DNA of 64,000 bases from an uncultured Tolumonas sp. (GCF_963678185.1 NZ_OY782757.1:3800501-3864500), one strand, 5' to 3'. Shown: positions 30,383 through 41,406, counted from the first letter of the stretch. The notes: generated from the sequence alone by a model not told the origin. Translations and numbers: made by a program.

Positions 30383-31663
30383 ATGACAGATAAACGCAAA
30401 GACAGTGACCATAGCAAACTGTTGTATTGCTCATTTTGCGGCAAAAGTCAGCATGAGGTCCGTAAACTGATTGCTGGTCCATCAGTTTATATTTGCGATG
30501 AGTGCGTCGATCTGTGTAACGATATTATTCGTGAAGAGATCCGTGACATCAGTGGTGCACGTCCTCATACAACTGAATTACCAACGCCACACAAAATCCG
30601 CGCGCACCTCGACGATTATGTTATCGGACAGGATCTGGCCAAAAAAGTGCTGGCAGTAGCGGTATATAACCACTACAAACGTTTGCGCAGTGGTAACACA
30701 TCTGACGGTGTTGAACTGGGTAAATCAAACATCCTGCTGATCGGCCCTACCGGTAGTGGTAAAACATTGCTGGCAGAAACATTGGCTCGCCTGCTGGATG
30801 TGCCATTTACGATGGCTGACGCGACCACACTGACTGAAGCTGGTTATGTGGGTGAAGATGTTGAAAATATCATCCAGAAGTTGCTGCAGAAATGTGATTA
30901 TGATGTCGAGAAAGCACAACGTGGTATCGTCTACATTGACGAAATCGATAAAATTTCTCGTAAATCTGATAACCCATCTATCACTCGCGATGTATCCGGT
31001 GAAGGTGTTCAGCAAGCATTGCTGAAACTGATCGAAGGCACTATCGCAGCAGTACCACCGCAAGGTGGACGTAAGCATCCACAACAGGAATTTTTGCAGG
31101 TTGATACCTCTAAGATCCTGTTTATCTGCGGCGGTGCATTTGCAGGTCTGGATAAAGTGGTTGAACAACGTACTGCACAGGGTGCTGGCATCGGCTTCAA
31201 TGCAGAAGTGAAATCGAAAGATCAAAAAGTAACGTTAAGTGAATCATTCGCCAAAGTTGAACCGGAAGATTTGGTTAAGTACGGCTTGATCCCTGAGTTT
31301 ATTGGCCGTCTGCCTGTTCTTGCCACGTTGACCGAACTCGATGAAGACGCATTAATTCAGATCTTGGTTGAACCGAAAAATGCACTGACGAAACAATATC
31401 AGGCATTATTCAAACTGGAAGGTGCAGAGCTAGAGTTCCGTGACGATGCACTGAAGGCGATAGCTCGTAAGGCCATGGAGCGTAAAACCGGTGCTCGTGG
31501 TTTGCGTTCTATCGTAGAAGGCGTATTGCTGGATACGATGTATGATCTGCCATCTGTTGAGCATGTCAGCAAAGTTGTTGTCGATGAGCATGTCATTAAA
31601 GGCGAAACACAGCCAATTCTGATCTATGACAATCCAGAGAAACAGGCTGCATCAGCTGAGTAA
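30383..31663 (+). CDS. clpX: ATP-dependent Clp protease ATP-binding subunit ClpX
   Basis: AAA+ unfoldase that delivers substrates to ClpP. It has 426 residues. The N-terminal zinc domain has four Cys in CSFCGKSQ and [10 protein letters not shown]; Walker A is [14 protein letters not shown], Walker [12 protein letters not shown], and the ClpP-docking IGF loop is in [12 protein letters not shown]. Substrate-pore residues GYVGEDVE are present. It is in an operon-like order with clpP, with its own terminator before lon. Confidence 0.98.
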   Translation: MTDKRKDSDHSKLLYCSFCGKSQHEVRKLIAGPSVYICDECVDLCNDIIREEIRDISGARPHTTELPTPHKIRAHLDDYVIGQDLAKKVLAVAVYNHYKRLRSGNTSDGVELGKSNILLIGPTGSGKTLLAETLARLLDVPFTMADATTLTEAGYVGEDVENIIQKLLQKCDYDVEKAQRGIVYIDEIDKISRKSDNPSITRDVSGEGVQQALLKLIEGTIAAVPPQGGRKHPQQEFLQVDTSKILFICGGAFAGLDKVVEQRTAQGAGIGFNAEVKSKDQKVTLSESFAKVEPEDLVKYGLIPEFIGRLPVLATLTELDEDALIQILVEPKNALTKQYQALFKLEGAELEFRDDALKAIARKAMERKTGARGLRSIVEGVLLDTMYDLPSVEHVSKVVVDEHVIKGETQPILIYDNPEKQAASAE

Positions 31664-31684
31664 TTGACTGAAAAATGAACAAAA

Positions 31685-31716
31685 GAAAGGGGCTTTGGCC
31701 CCTTTCTCATTTTTTG
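31685..31716 (+). terminator. Rho-independent terminator after clpX
   Basis: A 9-bp stem GAAAGGGGC / GCCCCTTTC with loop TTTG is followed by CATTTTTT. Confidence 0.92.
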
Positions 31717-31727
31717 AAGGTAATGAG

Positions 31728-31755
31728 ATTGAATAACAGTGAAATAGCCCCATAT
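31728..31755 (+). promoter_or_regulatory. Candidate sigma-32 (heat-shock) promoter of lon
   Basis: ATTGAAT and CCCCATAT are separated by 13 bp, against the consensus CTTGAAA-N11-16-CCCCATNT. It lies about 50 bp upstream of the lon start. E. coli lon is a known member of the heat-shock regulon. Confidence 0.7.
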
Positions 31756-31802
31756 ACTGATCCTATGCTCAGCTTTCAGGCATAAGCCAAGAGAATAATT
31801 CT

Positions 31803-34151
31803 ATGAATTTACAGCGCTCAGATCGTATCGTGCTACCTGTTCTGCCGCTCCGGGATGTAGTGGTATATCCCCACATGGTTATCCCGTTGTTTGTCGGCCG
31901 TGAAAAATCAATCCGTTGTCTGGAAGTGGCAATGGAACAGGATAAAAAAATTCTGTTAGTGGCGCAGAAAGATGCAGCCACTGATAATCCGGAAAAATCG
32001 GATCTCTATCCTGTTGGTACTATTGCTAATATTCTGCAATTACTGAAGTTACCTGATGGCACAGTTAAAGTGTTGGTCGAAGGTGCAGAACGTGTATTGC
32101 TGGAAGAGCTAACTGACGAAGAAACCTATTATGTGGGTATCGTTTGTCCACTGGAGTGTGTCGACATTCCAGATGCCGAAAGCGATGTCCTGATCCGCTC
32201 TGCAATTACTCAGTTTGAAGGCTATATCAAACTGAATAAGAAGATCCCGCCTGAAGTACTAACTTCTATCGCAGCCATTGATGATCCCGTTCGTCTGGCC
32301 GATACGATGGCTGCGCATATGCCATTGAAACTGGAAGATAAGCAACGTGTGCTTGAAATTCAGGAAGTGTCAGAACGCCTGATGTTTTTGATGGCGAAAA
32401 TGGAATCGGAAATTGACCTGCTGCAGGTTGAAAAACGGATCCGTTCTCGTGTTAAAAAGCAGATGGAAAAAAGCCAACGTGAGTATTATCTGAATGAGCA
32501 GATGAAGGCGATTCAGAAAGAGCTGGGTGAGTTGGATGAAAATACGCCCGACGAATTCGAGACGCTGCATAAAAAGATTGTTGATGCAGGAATGACGCTG
32601 GAAGCAAAAGACAAGGCGTTGGCGGAATTGACCAAACTGAAAATGATGTCGCCAATGTCTGCTGAAGCGACAGTAGTGCGTAGCTACATTGATTGGTTGA
32701 TTGCTGTACCTTGGAAAACCCGCACCAAAGTGAAGAAAAATCTGCAATTGGCGGAAACAGTGCTGAATGAAGATCACTATGGTCTGGAAAAAGTAAAAGA
32801 ACGTATTCTGGAATATTTAGCGGTACAAAGCCGGATCAACCAATTAAAAGGCCCGATTTTGTGCCTGGTTGGCCCACCAGGGGTAGGTAAAACCAGTTTA
32901 GGCCAATCCATTGCTAAAGCTACCGGACGTAAATACGTACGTATGGCTCTGGGTGGCGTGAGAGATGAAGCTGAGATCCGCGGTCACCGTCGGACGTATA
33001 TCGGCTCGCTGCCTGGCAAACTGATTCAGAAAATGGCAAAAATCGGGGTAAAAAACCCCCTGTTCTTGTTAGATGAAATCGATAAGATGTCTTCGGACAT
33101 GCGTGGCGACCCAGCTTCTGCTTTATTGGAAGTTCTTGATCCAGAACAAAATAATAGTTTCAGCGATCATTATCTGGAAGTTGATTACGACTTGTCAGAT
33201 GTTATGTTTGTCGCAACCTCTAATTCGATGAACATTCCAGGCCCATTACTGGATCGTATGGAAGTTATTCGTTTGTCTGGTTATACAGAAGATGAAAAAC
33301 TGAATATTGCCAAAAGTCATTTATTGCAAAAACAAATTGAACGTAATGGACTGAAAGCTACCGAAATTACTATCGAAGATTCTGCGATCATCGATATTAT
33401 TCGTTACTACACCCGAGAAGCGGGTGTCCGTAGTCTTGAGCGTGAAATTTCAAAGATTTGTCGTAAAGCAGTAAAAGCAATTCTGCTGAATAAAGATCTC
33501 AAGCATGTGACTGTGAATGCCGATAATCTGAAAGATTATTTAGGCGTTCAGCGGTTTGATTTCGGTAAGGCGGAAGATCATAACCAAGTTGGGCAGGTTG
33601 TTGGTCTGGCATGGACTGAAGTCGGTGGTGATCTGTTAACGATTGAAGCGACGAATGTGCCAGGTAAAGGTAAACTGACCTACACCGGTTCGCTGGGTGA
33701 TGTGATGCAAGAGTCTATTCAGGCGGCGATGACGGTGGTCAGAGCCCGTGCCGAGGCTTTGCGTATCAACGCCGATTTCTACGAGAAACGCGACATCCAT
33801 GTGCATGTTCCGGAAGGCGCCACACCGAAAGATGGCCCAAGTGCTGGTATAGCGATGTGTACGGCGCTGGTGTCCAGTCTGACGGGGAACCCTGTTCGCG
33901 CTGATGTGGCGATGACCGGTGAAATTACGCTACGCGGTGAAGTGCTACCTATCGGTGGTCTGAAAGAAAAACTGCTTGCGGCGCATCGTGGTGGAATTAA
34001 GCGTGTTGTCATTCCATTTGAGAACACAAAAGATTTGGAAGAAATTCCGGATAATGTAAAACAGGATCTTGAAATTCATCCTGTTCGCTGGATTGATCAA
34101 GTGCTTGCGCTGGCACTACAAGAACCTGTTGATCGGGTAAGCGTGTCATAA
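31803..34151 (+). CDS. lon: ATP-dependent protease Lon
   Basis: The classical LonA protease of the clpX-lon-hupB locus, 782 residues (E. coli 784). Order: N-terminal substrate domain starting with [21 protein letters not shown], coiled coil with [23 protein letters not shown]+ module with Walker [10 protein letters not shown] and Walker [12 protein letters not shown], then the protease domain with catalytic Ser in [12 protein letters not shown] and Lys in [14 protein letters not shown]. It degrades misfolded and short-lived regulatory proteins and binds DNA. A sigma-32-like promoter precedes it. Compare the divergent second Lon at 6004-8394. Confidence 0.98.
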   Translation: MNLQRSDRIVLPVLPLRDVVVYPHMVIPLFVGREKSIRCLEVAMEQDKKILLVAQKDAATDNPEKSDLYPVGTIANILQLLKLPDGTVKVLVEGAERVLLEELTDEETYYVGIVCPLECVDIPDAESDVLIRSAITQFEGYIKLNKKIPPEVLTSIAAIDDPVRLADTMAAHMPLKLEDKQRVLEIQEVSERLMFLMAKMESEIDLLQVEKRIRSRVKKQMEKSQREYYLNEQMKAIQKELGELDENTPDEFETLHKKIVDAGMTLEAKDKALAELTKLKMMSPMSAEATVVRSYIDWLIAVPWKTRTKVKKNLQLAETVLNEDHYGLEKVKERILEYLAVQSRINQLKGPILCLVGPPGVGKTSLGQSIAKATGRKYVRMALGGVRDEAEIRGHRRTYIGSLPGKLIQKMAKIGVKNPLFLLDEIDKMSSDMRGDPASALLEVLDPEQNNSFSDHYLEVDYDLSDVMFVATSNSMNIPGPLLDRMEVIRLSGYTEDEKLNIAKSHLLQKQIERNGLKATEITIEDSAIIDIIRYYTREAGVRSLEREISKICRKAVKAILLNKDLKHVTVNADNLKDYLGVQRFDFGKAEDHNQVGQVVGLAWTEVGGDLLTIEATNVPGKGKLTYTGSLGDVMQESIQAAMTVVRARAEALRINADFYEKRDIHVHVPEGATPKDGPSAGIAMCTALVSSLTGNPVRADVAMTGEITLRGEVLPIGGLKEKLLAAHRGGIKRVVIPFENTKDLEEIPDNVKQDLEIHPVRWIDQVLALALQEPVDRVSVS

Positions 34152-34198
34152 TCAGATGTTTTTTGCGCGAAAGCGTGAATCCTGACGACTACTGATAT

Positions 34199-34228
34199 AA
34201 AGCCGGTTGCAAACCGCAACCGGCTTTT
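34199..34228 (+). terminator. Rho-independent terminator after lon
   Basis: A stem of at least 10 bp, AGCCGGTTGC / GCAACCGGCT, with a 5-base loop ends in TTTT, 48 bp after the lon stop. Confidence 0.88.
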
Positions 34229-34289
34229 GTATAACCGAGAGCTGTTTTCTAACGGAATAACCAGCCACAAAAATCATAAGGGGAAAGAA

Positions 34290-34562
34290 GTGAACAAATC
34301 ACAGTTGGTTGATAAAATTTCCGAAAGCGCGGATATCTCCAAAGCGGCTGCAGGTCGCGCTCTGGATGCTTTCATTGACGCAGTGGGCGACGCATTAAAA
34401 GAAGGTGATCAGGTTTCTCTGGTCGGTTTTGGTACCTTTGCAGTGCGTGAGCGTGCGTCTCGTTCTGGTCGTAATCCTCAGACTGGCGCAACCATTGAAA
34501 TTGCTGCATGCAAGCAACCTGCATTCAAAGCAGGAAAAGCATTAAAGGACTCTGTTAATTAA
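34290..34562 (+). CDS. hupB: DNA-binding protein HU-beta
   Basis: A 90-residue histone-like nucleoid protein, with the DNA-bending arm signature [21 protein letters not shown]. It starts at a GTG (34290) with a GGGGAAAG site, giving [13 protein letters not shown]. coli hupB also starts with GTG. The longer open frame upstream has no conservation. A Cys replaces the usual Ala/Lys region in [13 protein letters not shown], a minor variation. Confidence 0.96.
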   Translation: MNKSQLVDKISESADISKAAAGRALDAFIDAVGDALKEGDQVSLVGFGTFAVRERASRSGRNPQTGATIEIAACKQPAFKAGKALKDSVN

Positions 34563-34633
34563 TTTGTCTGCGATGAATTTGATTAATTGTTCTTCTCGAT
34601 TGGAGTGCCTATTCGATATCCAATCGACCATAG

Positions 34634-34657
34634 AGCGCATCCTCTGATGCGCTTTTT
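34634..34657 (+). terminator. Rho-independent terminator after hupB
   Basis: An 8-bp stem AGCGCATC / GATGCGCT with loop CTCT is followed by TTTTTG. Confidence 0.9.
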
Positions 34658-34692
34658 GTGTTTATATCCACTGCATTAGGAGCATTAGATAC

Positions 34693-36609
34693 ATGCTGAT
34701 GGATAAGCTGCGCGATGGTGCCCAGGGCCGTATCGCGAAAACTATTTTTTGGTTAATTATTCTGTCATTCGCATTGGCAGGTGTTGGTAGTTATCTTAAC
34801 CGTCCGGCTAGCAATGATCCGGCTGTGGTTGATGATGAGGTTATTTCTGCTCAGACATTAGAAAAAAGCTATCAGAATGAGCGGGCAAACATGCAAGCTC
34901 AATATGGCGAAGCTGCTTCTCAATTGCTCGATAATCCTCAATATTTAGCACAGCTGAAAAAATCGGTATTAGATAAACTGATCAATCAGGCTTTGTTAAA
35001 TCATAAAGCTCTGAAAGCAGGAATCCACCTGAGCAATGAGCAAGTAAAAGATGCCATTCGCCAGATGCCTGAATTTCAAGTCGATAACAAATTCAGTAAT
35101 GAGAAGTTCATCACTACTTTATCGCGAGTTGGTTATACACCTGAATCATTTGGTAACTCCATGCGTCAGGATCTGGCTCGCCAATTCTGGTTAGATGGTG
35201 TTTTGACTACCGAATTCACTCTGCCGGCAGAAGTCACTCAGTTGGAAGCACTGTATCAGCAAAAACGTGATGTAAAAATGATCACAATTCCTGCCGATAC
35301 ATTTCGCCAACAAGTTAAAGTCAGTGATGATGAAATCAATGAATTTTACAAAACTCATAGCAAAGATTTCATGCAGACGGAACAGGTTAAGCTGAATTAC
35401 GTTCTGTTGAGTGCGGCTGAATTGGCTAAATCTATTCAACCAACTGATAGTGATTTGAAAGCGTATTATCAGCAACATACAGACTTATTTACTGAGCCCG
35501 CTCGTCGCAAAGTGTCACATATTCTGATCACTAACAAAGATGACAAAGCAGCACAAAATAAAGCCAATGACGTGCTGGCTAAATTGAAGTCTGGCAGTGA
35601 TTTTGCTCAATTAGCAAAAACTGAATCTGCAGACACGTTGTCAGCTCGGCAAGGTGGTGAATTAGACTGGTTTGAAAAAGGGGTAATGGATCCTGCCTTT
35701 GAAAAAGCAGCATTTGCCTTAAATCAGAAAAATGAACTGTCTGCTGTCGTGAAATCCGCTTTTGGTTATCACATTATCAAATTGCTGGATAAACAAGATG
35801 CGACTGTGTTGCCTTATGATAAAGCGCAACAAGTGATCCGTCAGAAGTTCATTGATGAAAAATCACGTGAATTGTATGCGGAACAGCAACAGAAATTGTC
35901 CGATCTTGGTTTTGAAAACCCCGATTCTCTGGATTCAGTCGCTGAAACGTTAAAATCACCACTGCAAAAAACAGATTTCATTACCTCCAAGCAGTTACCT
36001 GCTGTGATTAATGTTCCTGCAGTCGTCACTCAGGCATTTGCTGAAAAATTGCGTGATGAAAACACTAACTCAGAAGTCATTACTGTTTCTGATTCGGCTG
36101 TCGTGATGTTGCATGTGGTTGATTATAAACCGAGTGCAGTGAAGCCATTAGCAGACGTAAAAGCGTTGGTAATTGCAAAACTACAAGCAGTTAAGGCAGC
36201 AGATAAAGCTCGGGATGCGGCGGCAACATTGCTTGAAAAAGTAAAAGCCAATCAGCCTGTTGATGATTTAGTTGCTAAATTGAATGCTAAAGTTGAAGAA
36301 AAGGCTGGCTTGACACGGTTTGCTGGTAATGTTCCGGCCCAATTCTCTCAAGCGGTATTCAAACTGGCGAAACCTGCAGATAAAGTAATCAGTGCTGATT
36401 TGTATGCCGATGAGCAAGGCAATCAGTCTGTATTAATATTGCAGAAAATCACAGCAACACCAGAAGCCAAAGATGCACAACTTAAGCAAGGCTTGACTCA
36501 ACAGCTGGTCAAATTGAGACAAGAACAGCTTTACGGTGCGTTGATTGAATTGTTGCGACAGAAAGCAAGCATCAAATATGCACCTGTCAGCACGCAGGCT
36601 GCAGAATAA
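34693..36609 (+). CDS. ppiD: Periplasmic folding chaperone PpiD
   Basis: A 638-residue inner-membrane protein anchored by one N-terminal segment (TIFWLIILSFALAGVGSYL, about 17-35) with the rest in the periplasm, where it helps newly translocated proteins at the Sec translocon. It contains a SurA-like helical region and a central parvulin domain (about 265-360, with RRKVSHILI, GSDFAQLAK and FGYHIIKLL). E. coli PpiD is 623 residues and has little isomerase activity. An ATG two codons downstream (34699) would also fit. It follows hupB, as in E. coli. Confidence 0.95.
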   Translation: MLMDKLRDGAQGRIAKTIFWLIILSFALAGVGSYLNRPASNDPAVVDDEVISAQTLEKSYQNERANMQAQYGEAASQLLDNPQYLAQLKKSVLDKLINQALLNHKALKAGIHLSNEQVKDAIRQMPEFQVDNKFSNEKFITTLSRVGYTPESFGNSMRQDLARQFWLDGVLTTEFTLPAEVTQLEALYQQKRDVKMITIPADTFRQQVKVSDDEINEFYKTHSKDFMQTEQVKLNYVLLSAAELAKSIQPTDSDLKAYYQQHTDLFTEPARRKVSHILITNKDDKAAQNKANDVLAKLKSGSDFAQLAKTESADTLSARQGGELDWFEKGVMDPAFEKAAFALNQKNELSAVVKSAFGYHIIKLLDKQDATVLPYDKAQQVIRQKFIDEKSRELYAEQQQKLSDLGFENPDSLDSVAETLKSPLQKTDFITSKQLPAVINVPAVVTQAFAEKLRDENTNSEVITVSDSAVVMLHVVDYKPSAVKPLADVKALVIAKLQAVKAADKARDAAATLLEKVKANQPVDDLVAKLNAKVEEKAGLTRFAGNVPAQFSQAVFKLAKPADKVISADLYADEQGNQSVLILQKITATPEAKDAQLKQGLTQQLVKLRQEQLYGALIELLRQKASIKYAPVSTQAAE

Positions 36610-36620
36610 TAAGTATATGA

Positions 36621-36653
36621 CAAGGCAGAAATTTCTTTTCTGCCTTGTTTTTT
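36621..36653 (+). terminator. Rho-independent terminator after ppiD
   Basis: An 11-bp stem CAAGGCAGAAA / TTTCTGCCTTG with a 5-base loop is followed by TTTTTT. Confidence 0.9.
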
Positions 36654-36722
36654 ACCTCATGAGTTTAATTGTAATATACCGTACGGATTCGTCAGAACTC
36701 GTAGGTGAAAGAGGGTCAGACA

Positions 36723-36751
36723 TTGAAAAGAGTGAATAAGCACAGTATAAC
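36723..36751 (+). promoter_or_regulatory. Candidate sigma-70 promoter of proQ-prc
   Basis: TTGAAA and TATAAC are separated by 17 bp, 70 bp upstream of proQ. Confidence 0.55.
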
Positions 36752-36820
36752 GTGCATATACTTTACAATGGCTGGTGCTTGAGTGGCTGGTACAACCATC
36801 TTTATTAGTTAAGGTCGTAA

Positions 36821-37363
36821 ATGGAAAACAACGAAAAAATCAATAACAGCAAAGAATTGATCGCATACCTTTCTGAACTGTTTCCTACTTGTTTTATCGC
36901 TACAGGCGAAGCTCGTCCGCTGAAAATCGGTATTTTCCAGGATCTTGCTGCCCGCTTGGCTGACGACCCACGAGTATCTAAAACCGTACTACGTTCAGCG
37001 CTTCGTCAATACACCTCTAGCTGGCGTTATCTGCACGGCTTGCGTCCTGGCATGATTCGTGTTGATTTAGATGGTAACCCTGCTGGTGAACTGACTGAAG
37101 AACATGTGACTCATGCTAAAACTGCGTTGAAAGAGAGCAAAGATAAGATCTTCTCTTCTCGTCGCAAAGGTGGTAATAAACCAGCTAAACAGAAAAAACT
37201 TGTGGTTGATCTTTCCACTCTTAAAACCGGACAACAGATCCAAGTGATGGTAGGCAAATCACCTATCACCGGTAATATCAAAGAAATTACTCGTGATGAT
37301 GTTCAGGTTGAACTGGCTACGGGTATGCAGGTGCGCGTAAAAGCGGAACACCTGGTTCCTTAA
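36821..37363 (+). CDS. proQ: RNA chaperone ProQ
   Basis: RNA-binding protein that stabilises small RNAs and mRNA 3' ends. It is 180 residues. The N-terminal FinO-type domain (about 8-115) has [20 protein letters not shown] and [22 protein letters not shown] Lys-rich linker (about 125-140) is much shorter than in E. coli ProQ (232 residues), and the C-terminal Tudor-like domain covers about 140-180. It lies 11 bp upstream of prc with a shared promoter, as in enteric bacteria. Confidence 0.96.
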   Translation: MENNEKINNSKELIAYLSELFPTCFIATGEARPLKIGIFQDLAARLADDPRVSKTVLRSALRQYTSSWRYLHGLRPGMIRVDLDGNPAGELTEEHVTHAKTALKESKDKIFSSRRKGGNKPAKQKKLVVDLSTLKTGQQIQVMVGKSPITGNIKEITRDDVQVELATGMQVRVKAEHLVP

Positions 37364-37374
37364 GGAGCACTATT

Positions 37375-39384
37375 TTGAGAGTAAATTTGTTCAAGAGCAC
37401 TGCAGTTGCACTTGGCGTTTTCTATGCGGGGCTATCTTATGCGGTAGCTCCTCCTATATCCGAAGATTCAATACCTACGTTGGCGCAAGAAGATCAACAC
37501 GCGATCGCTAGCAAACGTATTGCCGCACTATTTACTCGTAGTCACTACAAACATTTTGTTCTTGATGATCAGATGTCTGAAAAGATTTTTGATCTCTATC
37601 TGCAAGCCTTAGATTATAACCGTAGTGTTTTACTCGCTTCTGATATTGCAAATTTTCAGGCATTCAGTCATCAATTTGATGATGCATTGCAAAATGGCGA
37701 TTTAAAAAATGCCTATGCAATGTATAACCTGAGTACAAAACGTCGTTTTGAACGCTATGCATATGCGCTCTCTTTACTTGATGAACCAATGTCATTTGAT
37801 GTGACAGATAAATATGAGTTTGATCGTAGTAAAAGTGCCTGGGCTAAAGACGACACCGAAATAAATGAAATTTGGCGCCAACGGGTTAAATACGATGCGC
37901 TGAATTTAAAATTGGCTGGTAAAAAACCGGCTGAAATTAAAGAGTTACTGACTAAACGCTACAGCAATGCAATTAAACGTCTTAAGCAGGATGAAAGCGA
38001 AGATATTTTTCAGGCAGTCATGAATGCATTTGCCCGTTCTATCGACCCGCATACCAGCTATTTATCTCCGAGGAATGCTGATCGTTTTAACTCAGAGATG
38101 AATCTTTCTCTAGAAGGGATTGGGGCAGTTCTGCAGGCTGATGATGATTTCACCATCGTTCGTTCTTTAATTCCCGGTGGTCCGGCGGATAAAACAAAAC
38201 TGCTGCGACCAGATGATCGTATTACTGGTGTTGCACAAGAAAGCGGTAAAATCATTGATGTTATTGGCTGGCGTCTCGACGATGTTGTCGATCTGATCAA
38301 AGGCCGTAAAGGCACTAAAGTCCGTCTGGAAATTCAACGCGGTAAAGGCGCTACTCATCAAACTCAGTTAATTGAATTAGTTCGTGACAAAGTACGCCTT
38401 GAAGATCGAGCCGCTAAATCGCAAGTCATTAAATCAGAAGGCAAAAAAATCGGTGTGATCGAAGTGCCGAGTTTTTATGTCAATCTGCATTTAGATGTAC
38501 AAAAAGAATTGGCTAAGCTCAAAACTCAGAAAATTGATGGCTTACTGATTGATTTACGTAATGACGGTGGTGGTGCTTTAACTGAAGCAACAGAGTTAAC
38601 CGGTTTGTTTATGAAACAGGGACCAGTTGTTCAGATCCGTGACACCATGGGACGAGTTGCTGTCAACGAAGATACAGATGGAAAATCATATTATGATGGC
38701 CCAATGACTGTCTTGATTGACCGTTACAGTGCTTCAGCTTCAGAGATATTTGCTGCAGCCATGAATGATTACGGTCGTGCATTAATTATCGGAGAAAATA
38801 GTTTTGGTAAAGGCACGGTGCAGCAGCATCGGGCTTTAGGCAAAATTTATGACTTCTTTGATAATGAATTAGGTCATGTTCAGTACACTATTGCTAAATT
38901 TTATCGTATCAATGGTGGCAGCACCCAGAATAAAGGTGTGCAGCCCGATATCGATTTCCCTCCGCTGATTGATCCTAATGAAACAGGTGAGAGTGTGGAA
39001 TTGAATGCATTGCAATGGGATAAGATTGAACCAGCGCAATACACTAAATTAGGTGATTTCACGACTCTGTTACCGAAACTGAAAGAGTTTCATCAACAGC
39101 GCGTGAAGAGTGATCCTGAGTTTAAATACGCAGAAGAAGACATTGCCTGGTATCAGGCAGAGAAGAGTAAGAAATATATCTCTCTCAATGAGGCTGAGCG
39201 TATTAAAACCCGTGATGAACAGGATAAAAAAGCGCTGCAACGTGCTAATGAACGCCTGACTCGTATGGGTAAACCAATGGTCAAATCACTCTCGGATATC
39301 CCTACGGATATTAAATTTCCAGATGGTTATCTTAAAGAGGCGGCTAATATTACAGCCGATTTAGTCCAGCTGAATAAATCCTGA
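37375..39384 (+). CDS. prc: Tail-specific carboxy-terminal protease Prc (Tsp)
   Basis: Periplasmic S41 serine protease that trims or destroys proteins with nonpolar C-termini. It is 669 residues. An N-terminal signal peptide ends near ALGVFYAGLSYA. A central PDZ domain (about 240-330, GAVLQADDDFTIVRSLIPGGPADK) precedes the catalytic core, with Ser in DRYSASASEIFAAAM and Lys in GENSFGKGTVQQ. It starts with TTG (37375), preceded by AAGGAG, 11 bp after proQ. No ATG gives a complete signal peptide. Confidence 0.96.
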   Translation: MRVNLFKSTAVALGVFYAGLSYAVAPPISEDSIPTLAQEDQHAIASKRIAALFTRSHYKHFVLDDQMSEKIFDLYLQALDYNRSVLLASDIANFQAFSHQFDDALQNGDLKNAYAMYNLSTKRRFERYAYALSLLDEPMSFDVTDKYEFDRSKSAWAKDDTEINEIWRQRVKYDALNLKLAGKKPAEIKELLTKRYSNAIKRLKQDESEDIFQAVMNAFARSIDPHTSYLSPRNADRFNSEMNLSLEGIGAVLQADDDFTIVRSLIPGGPADKTKLLRPDDRITGVAQESGKIIDVIGWRLDDVVDLIKGRKGTKVRLEIQRGKGATHQTQLIELVRDKVRLEDRAAKSQVIKSEGKKIGVIEVPSFYVNLHLDVQKELAKLKTQKIDGLLIDLRNDGGGALTEATELTGLFMKQGPVVQIRDTMGRVAVNEDTDGKSYYDGPMTVLIDRYSASASEIFAAAMNDYGRALIIGENSFGKGTVQQHRALGKIYDFFDNELGHVQYTIAKFYRINGGSTQNKGVQPDIDFPPLIDPNETGESVELNALQWDKIEPAQYTKLGDFTTLLPKLKEFHQQRVKSDPEFKYAEEDIAWYQAEKSKKYISLNEAERIKTRDEQDKKALQRANERLTRMGKPMVKSLSDIPTDIKFPDGYLKEAANITADLVQLNKS

Positions 39385-39393
39385 TAGACCAAT

Positions 39394-39426
39394 AAGGGGG
39401 TGAGAAGTCATCCCCTTTCTTTTTTC
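39394..39426 (+). terminator. Rho-independent terminator after prc
   Basis: A 10-bp stem AAGGGGGTGA / TCATCCCCTT with one G-T pair is followed by TCTTTTTTCT. Confidence 0.85.
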
Positions 39427-39517
39427 TGCATCTTTTCTGCTTCCAGTTGCTCTGTTGCCAGATACTTGTATGATCGGTGGGTCAAAATTCCGATATTTCA
39501 CTCAGGGAACAGAGATT

Positions 39518-40702
39518 ATGTCTTTTTTAGGAACTCCATACTCTAATGGTGCGACTCGCGCTATGTTGCTTGGCTCGGGTGAGCTGGGTAAAGAAGTGGC
39601 GATTGAATTACAGCGATTAGGCGTGGAAGTAATTGCGGTTGATCGTTACGCCAATGCACCTGCTATGCAGGTTGCTCACCGCAGTCATGTGATCTCTATG
39701 TTGGATGGTGTGGCACTACGCCAACTGGTGCAACAAGAACAGCCGCATTTTATCATTCCTGAAATTGAAGCGATTGCTACTGAAACGCTGCAAGAGTTGG
39801 AACAAAGTGGTTTCAATGTAATTCCAACGGCTTTAGCGACGAGACTCACGATGGATCGTGAAGGTATCCGTCGTTTAGCGGCAGAAACATTAAACTTGCC
39901 TACTTCACCGTACTTCTTTGCAGAAACAGAAGCTGATTACCAACAGGCTGTAGAGAAGATTGGTTTTCCTTGTGTGGTAAAACCGGTAATGAGTTCCTCT
40001 GGTAAAGGCCAGAGTGTAGTGCGCAAACCTGAGCAAGTAGCCACAGCTTGGCAGTATGCACAAGAAGGTGGCCGTGCTGGACGTGGTCGCGTGATCGTTG
40101 AAGGTTTTGTTCCTTTTGACTATGAAATCACGTTACTGACCATCAGCGCTGTCGATGGTATTCATTTCTGTGCACCTATCGGTCATCGTCAAGAAGATGG
40201 TGATTATCGTGAATCATGGCAGCCACAGATCATGAGCGATGAATTACTGGTTAAGTCGCAGCATGTTGCTCGTGAAGTGGTAAAAGCGCTGGGTGGTTAT
40301 GGCTTGTTCGGTGTTGAATTGTTTATCAAAGGGGATGAGGTTTATTTCAGTGAAGTCTCTCCACGCCCTCATGACACCGGTATGGTTACTCTGATCTCTC
40401 AGGATTTATCTGAGTTTGCTTTGCATGTTCGCGCAATTCTGGGATTACCAATTGGCAAGATCACGCAATATGGGCCTGCAGCCTCTGCCGTTGTATTACG
40501 TGAAGGTAATTCTACCGATATTGGTTATGGTAACTTATCTTCGGCTCTGGCTTTGATCCCTGGTGCACAGTTGCGTTTGTTCGGTAAACCTGAAATTGCT
40601 GGCCGCCGTCGTTTGGGCGTGGCGTTAGTACGCGCAGAGAATGTTGAACTGGCGATTGAACAAGCGAAACAAGTTGCCGCAGCTGTCGATGTAAAATTCT
40701 AA
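39518..40702 (+). CDS. purT: Formate-dependent phosphoribosylglycinamide formyltransferase PurT
   Basis: ATP-grasp enzyme using formate and ATP to formylate GAR in purine synthesis, the alternative to folate-dependent PurN. It is 394 residues (E. coli 392). Features are [18 protein letters not shown] (about 18-35), the ATP-grasp lid segment [13 protein letters not shown], the metal-binding [14 protein letters not shown] and a C-terminal [10 protein letters not shown]. The frame opens 21 codons earlier; the ATG at 39518 has a GGGAACAGAG site and the normal N-terminus. No PurR box was recognised. ogt follows 17 bp downstream. Confidence 0.96.
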   Translation: MSFLGTPYSNGATRAMLLGSGELGKEVAIELQRLGVEVIAVDRYANAPAMQVAHRSHVISMLDGVALRQLVQQEQPHFIIPEIEAIATETLQELEQSGFNVIPTALATRLTMDREGIRRLAAETLNLPTSPYFFAETEADYQQAVEKIGFPCVVKPVMSSSGKGQSVVRKPEQVATAWQYAQEGGRAGRGRVIVEGFVPFDYEITLLTISAVDGIHFCAPIGHRQEDGDYRESWQPQIMSDELLVKSQHVAREVVKALGGYGLFGVELFIKGDEVYFSEVSPRPHDTGMVTLISQDLSEFALHVRAILGLPIGKITQYGPAASAVVLREGNSTDIGYGNLSSALALIPGAQLRLFGKPEIAGRRRLGVALVRAENVELAIEQAKQVAAAVDVKF

Positions 40703-40719
40703 TTCAGAGGTATTCGATA

Positions 40720-41190
40720 ATGACCACAATCAGTTATTTTCTTTCTCCAGTCGGATATTTTCGTTTAGAGGCTGATAATGATGGATTGCAGTCACTGCTG
40801 TTAAATTGCCCGCCAGCTGATGAGTTGGCGGTGCTTGCTCCTTCGCATCCAGTTCTTATCTTAGCGCATCAGCAATTACAGGAATATTTTTCTGGTTCTC
40901 GTCATGACTTCACTGTGCCATTAGCAATGACCGGCACGGAGTTTCAATTAGCCGCCTGGCATGCATTACAAACTATCCCTTATGGTCAAACGCTCAGTTA
41001 TAAAGCAGTTGCTGAGCAGATAGGCAGACCAAAAGCGATGCGGGCTGTGGGAATGGCAAATAATAGGAACCCAATTGCTATCATCGTTCCATGTCATCGC
41101 GTGATTGGTGCTAATGGCCAATTAGTCGGTTTTGGCGGCGGCTTGGGTATGAAGCAATGGTTGCTTGAGCATGAAAAAACTCATCGTTAA
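40720..41190 (+). CDS. ogt: Methylated-DNA--protein-cysteine methyltransferase
   Basis: A 156-residue suicide repair protein that transfers the methyl group from O6-methylguanine (and O4-methylthymine) in DNA to its own cysteine. The acceptor Cys125 lies in IIVPCHRVIG; the DNA-binding helix-turn-helix region with the Arg finger is RPKAMRAVGMANNRNP. The N-terminal half is the short Ogt-like domain and lacks the Ada regulatory zinc domain. It lies 17 bp after purT, so cotranscription is likely. Confidence 0.93.
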   Translation: MTTISYFLSPVGYFRLEADNDGLQSLLLNCPPADELAVLAPSHPVLILAHQQLQEYFSGSRHDFTVPLAMTGTEFQLAAWHALQTIPYGQTLSYKAVAEQIGRPKAMRAVGMANNRNPIAIIVPCHRVIGANGQLVGFGGGLGMKQWLLEHEKTHR

Positions 41191-41348
41191 AGCCTGAATC
41201 TGCCTTCCTTGTTACGTTTATTTTCACTTCTTCTTGCGCGTCCCTGCTAATTCATTTGTGTTGCTTGATGGTTAAATATCAGTGGCATAAATGTTTCAAG
41301 TTCTTTACAACTTGTCAGTTATATAATTAACTAAATAGATAATAGTAT

Positions 41349-41378
41349 CCAACCGGGATAGTTATATCCCTCGGTTGG
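41349..41378. repeat. Inverted repeat upstream of the chemoreceptor gene
   Basis: CCAACCG-GGATA and TATCC-CTCGGTTGG form a stem with a small bulge around GTTA, 29 bp before the chemoreceptor start, followed by a good GGGAGAG site. It may be a leader hairpin or an operator. The rest of the 216-bp gap after ogt shows no gene and no clear promoter. Confidence 0.45.
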
Positions 41379-41406
41379 TTAATAGCTATACAGGGAGAGT
41401 ACTGGG

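Noticed and set aside
36545-36739. 64-codon frame spanning the end of ppiD and its terminator
   Set aside because: It crosses a strong rho-independent terminator and shows no ribosome site.
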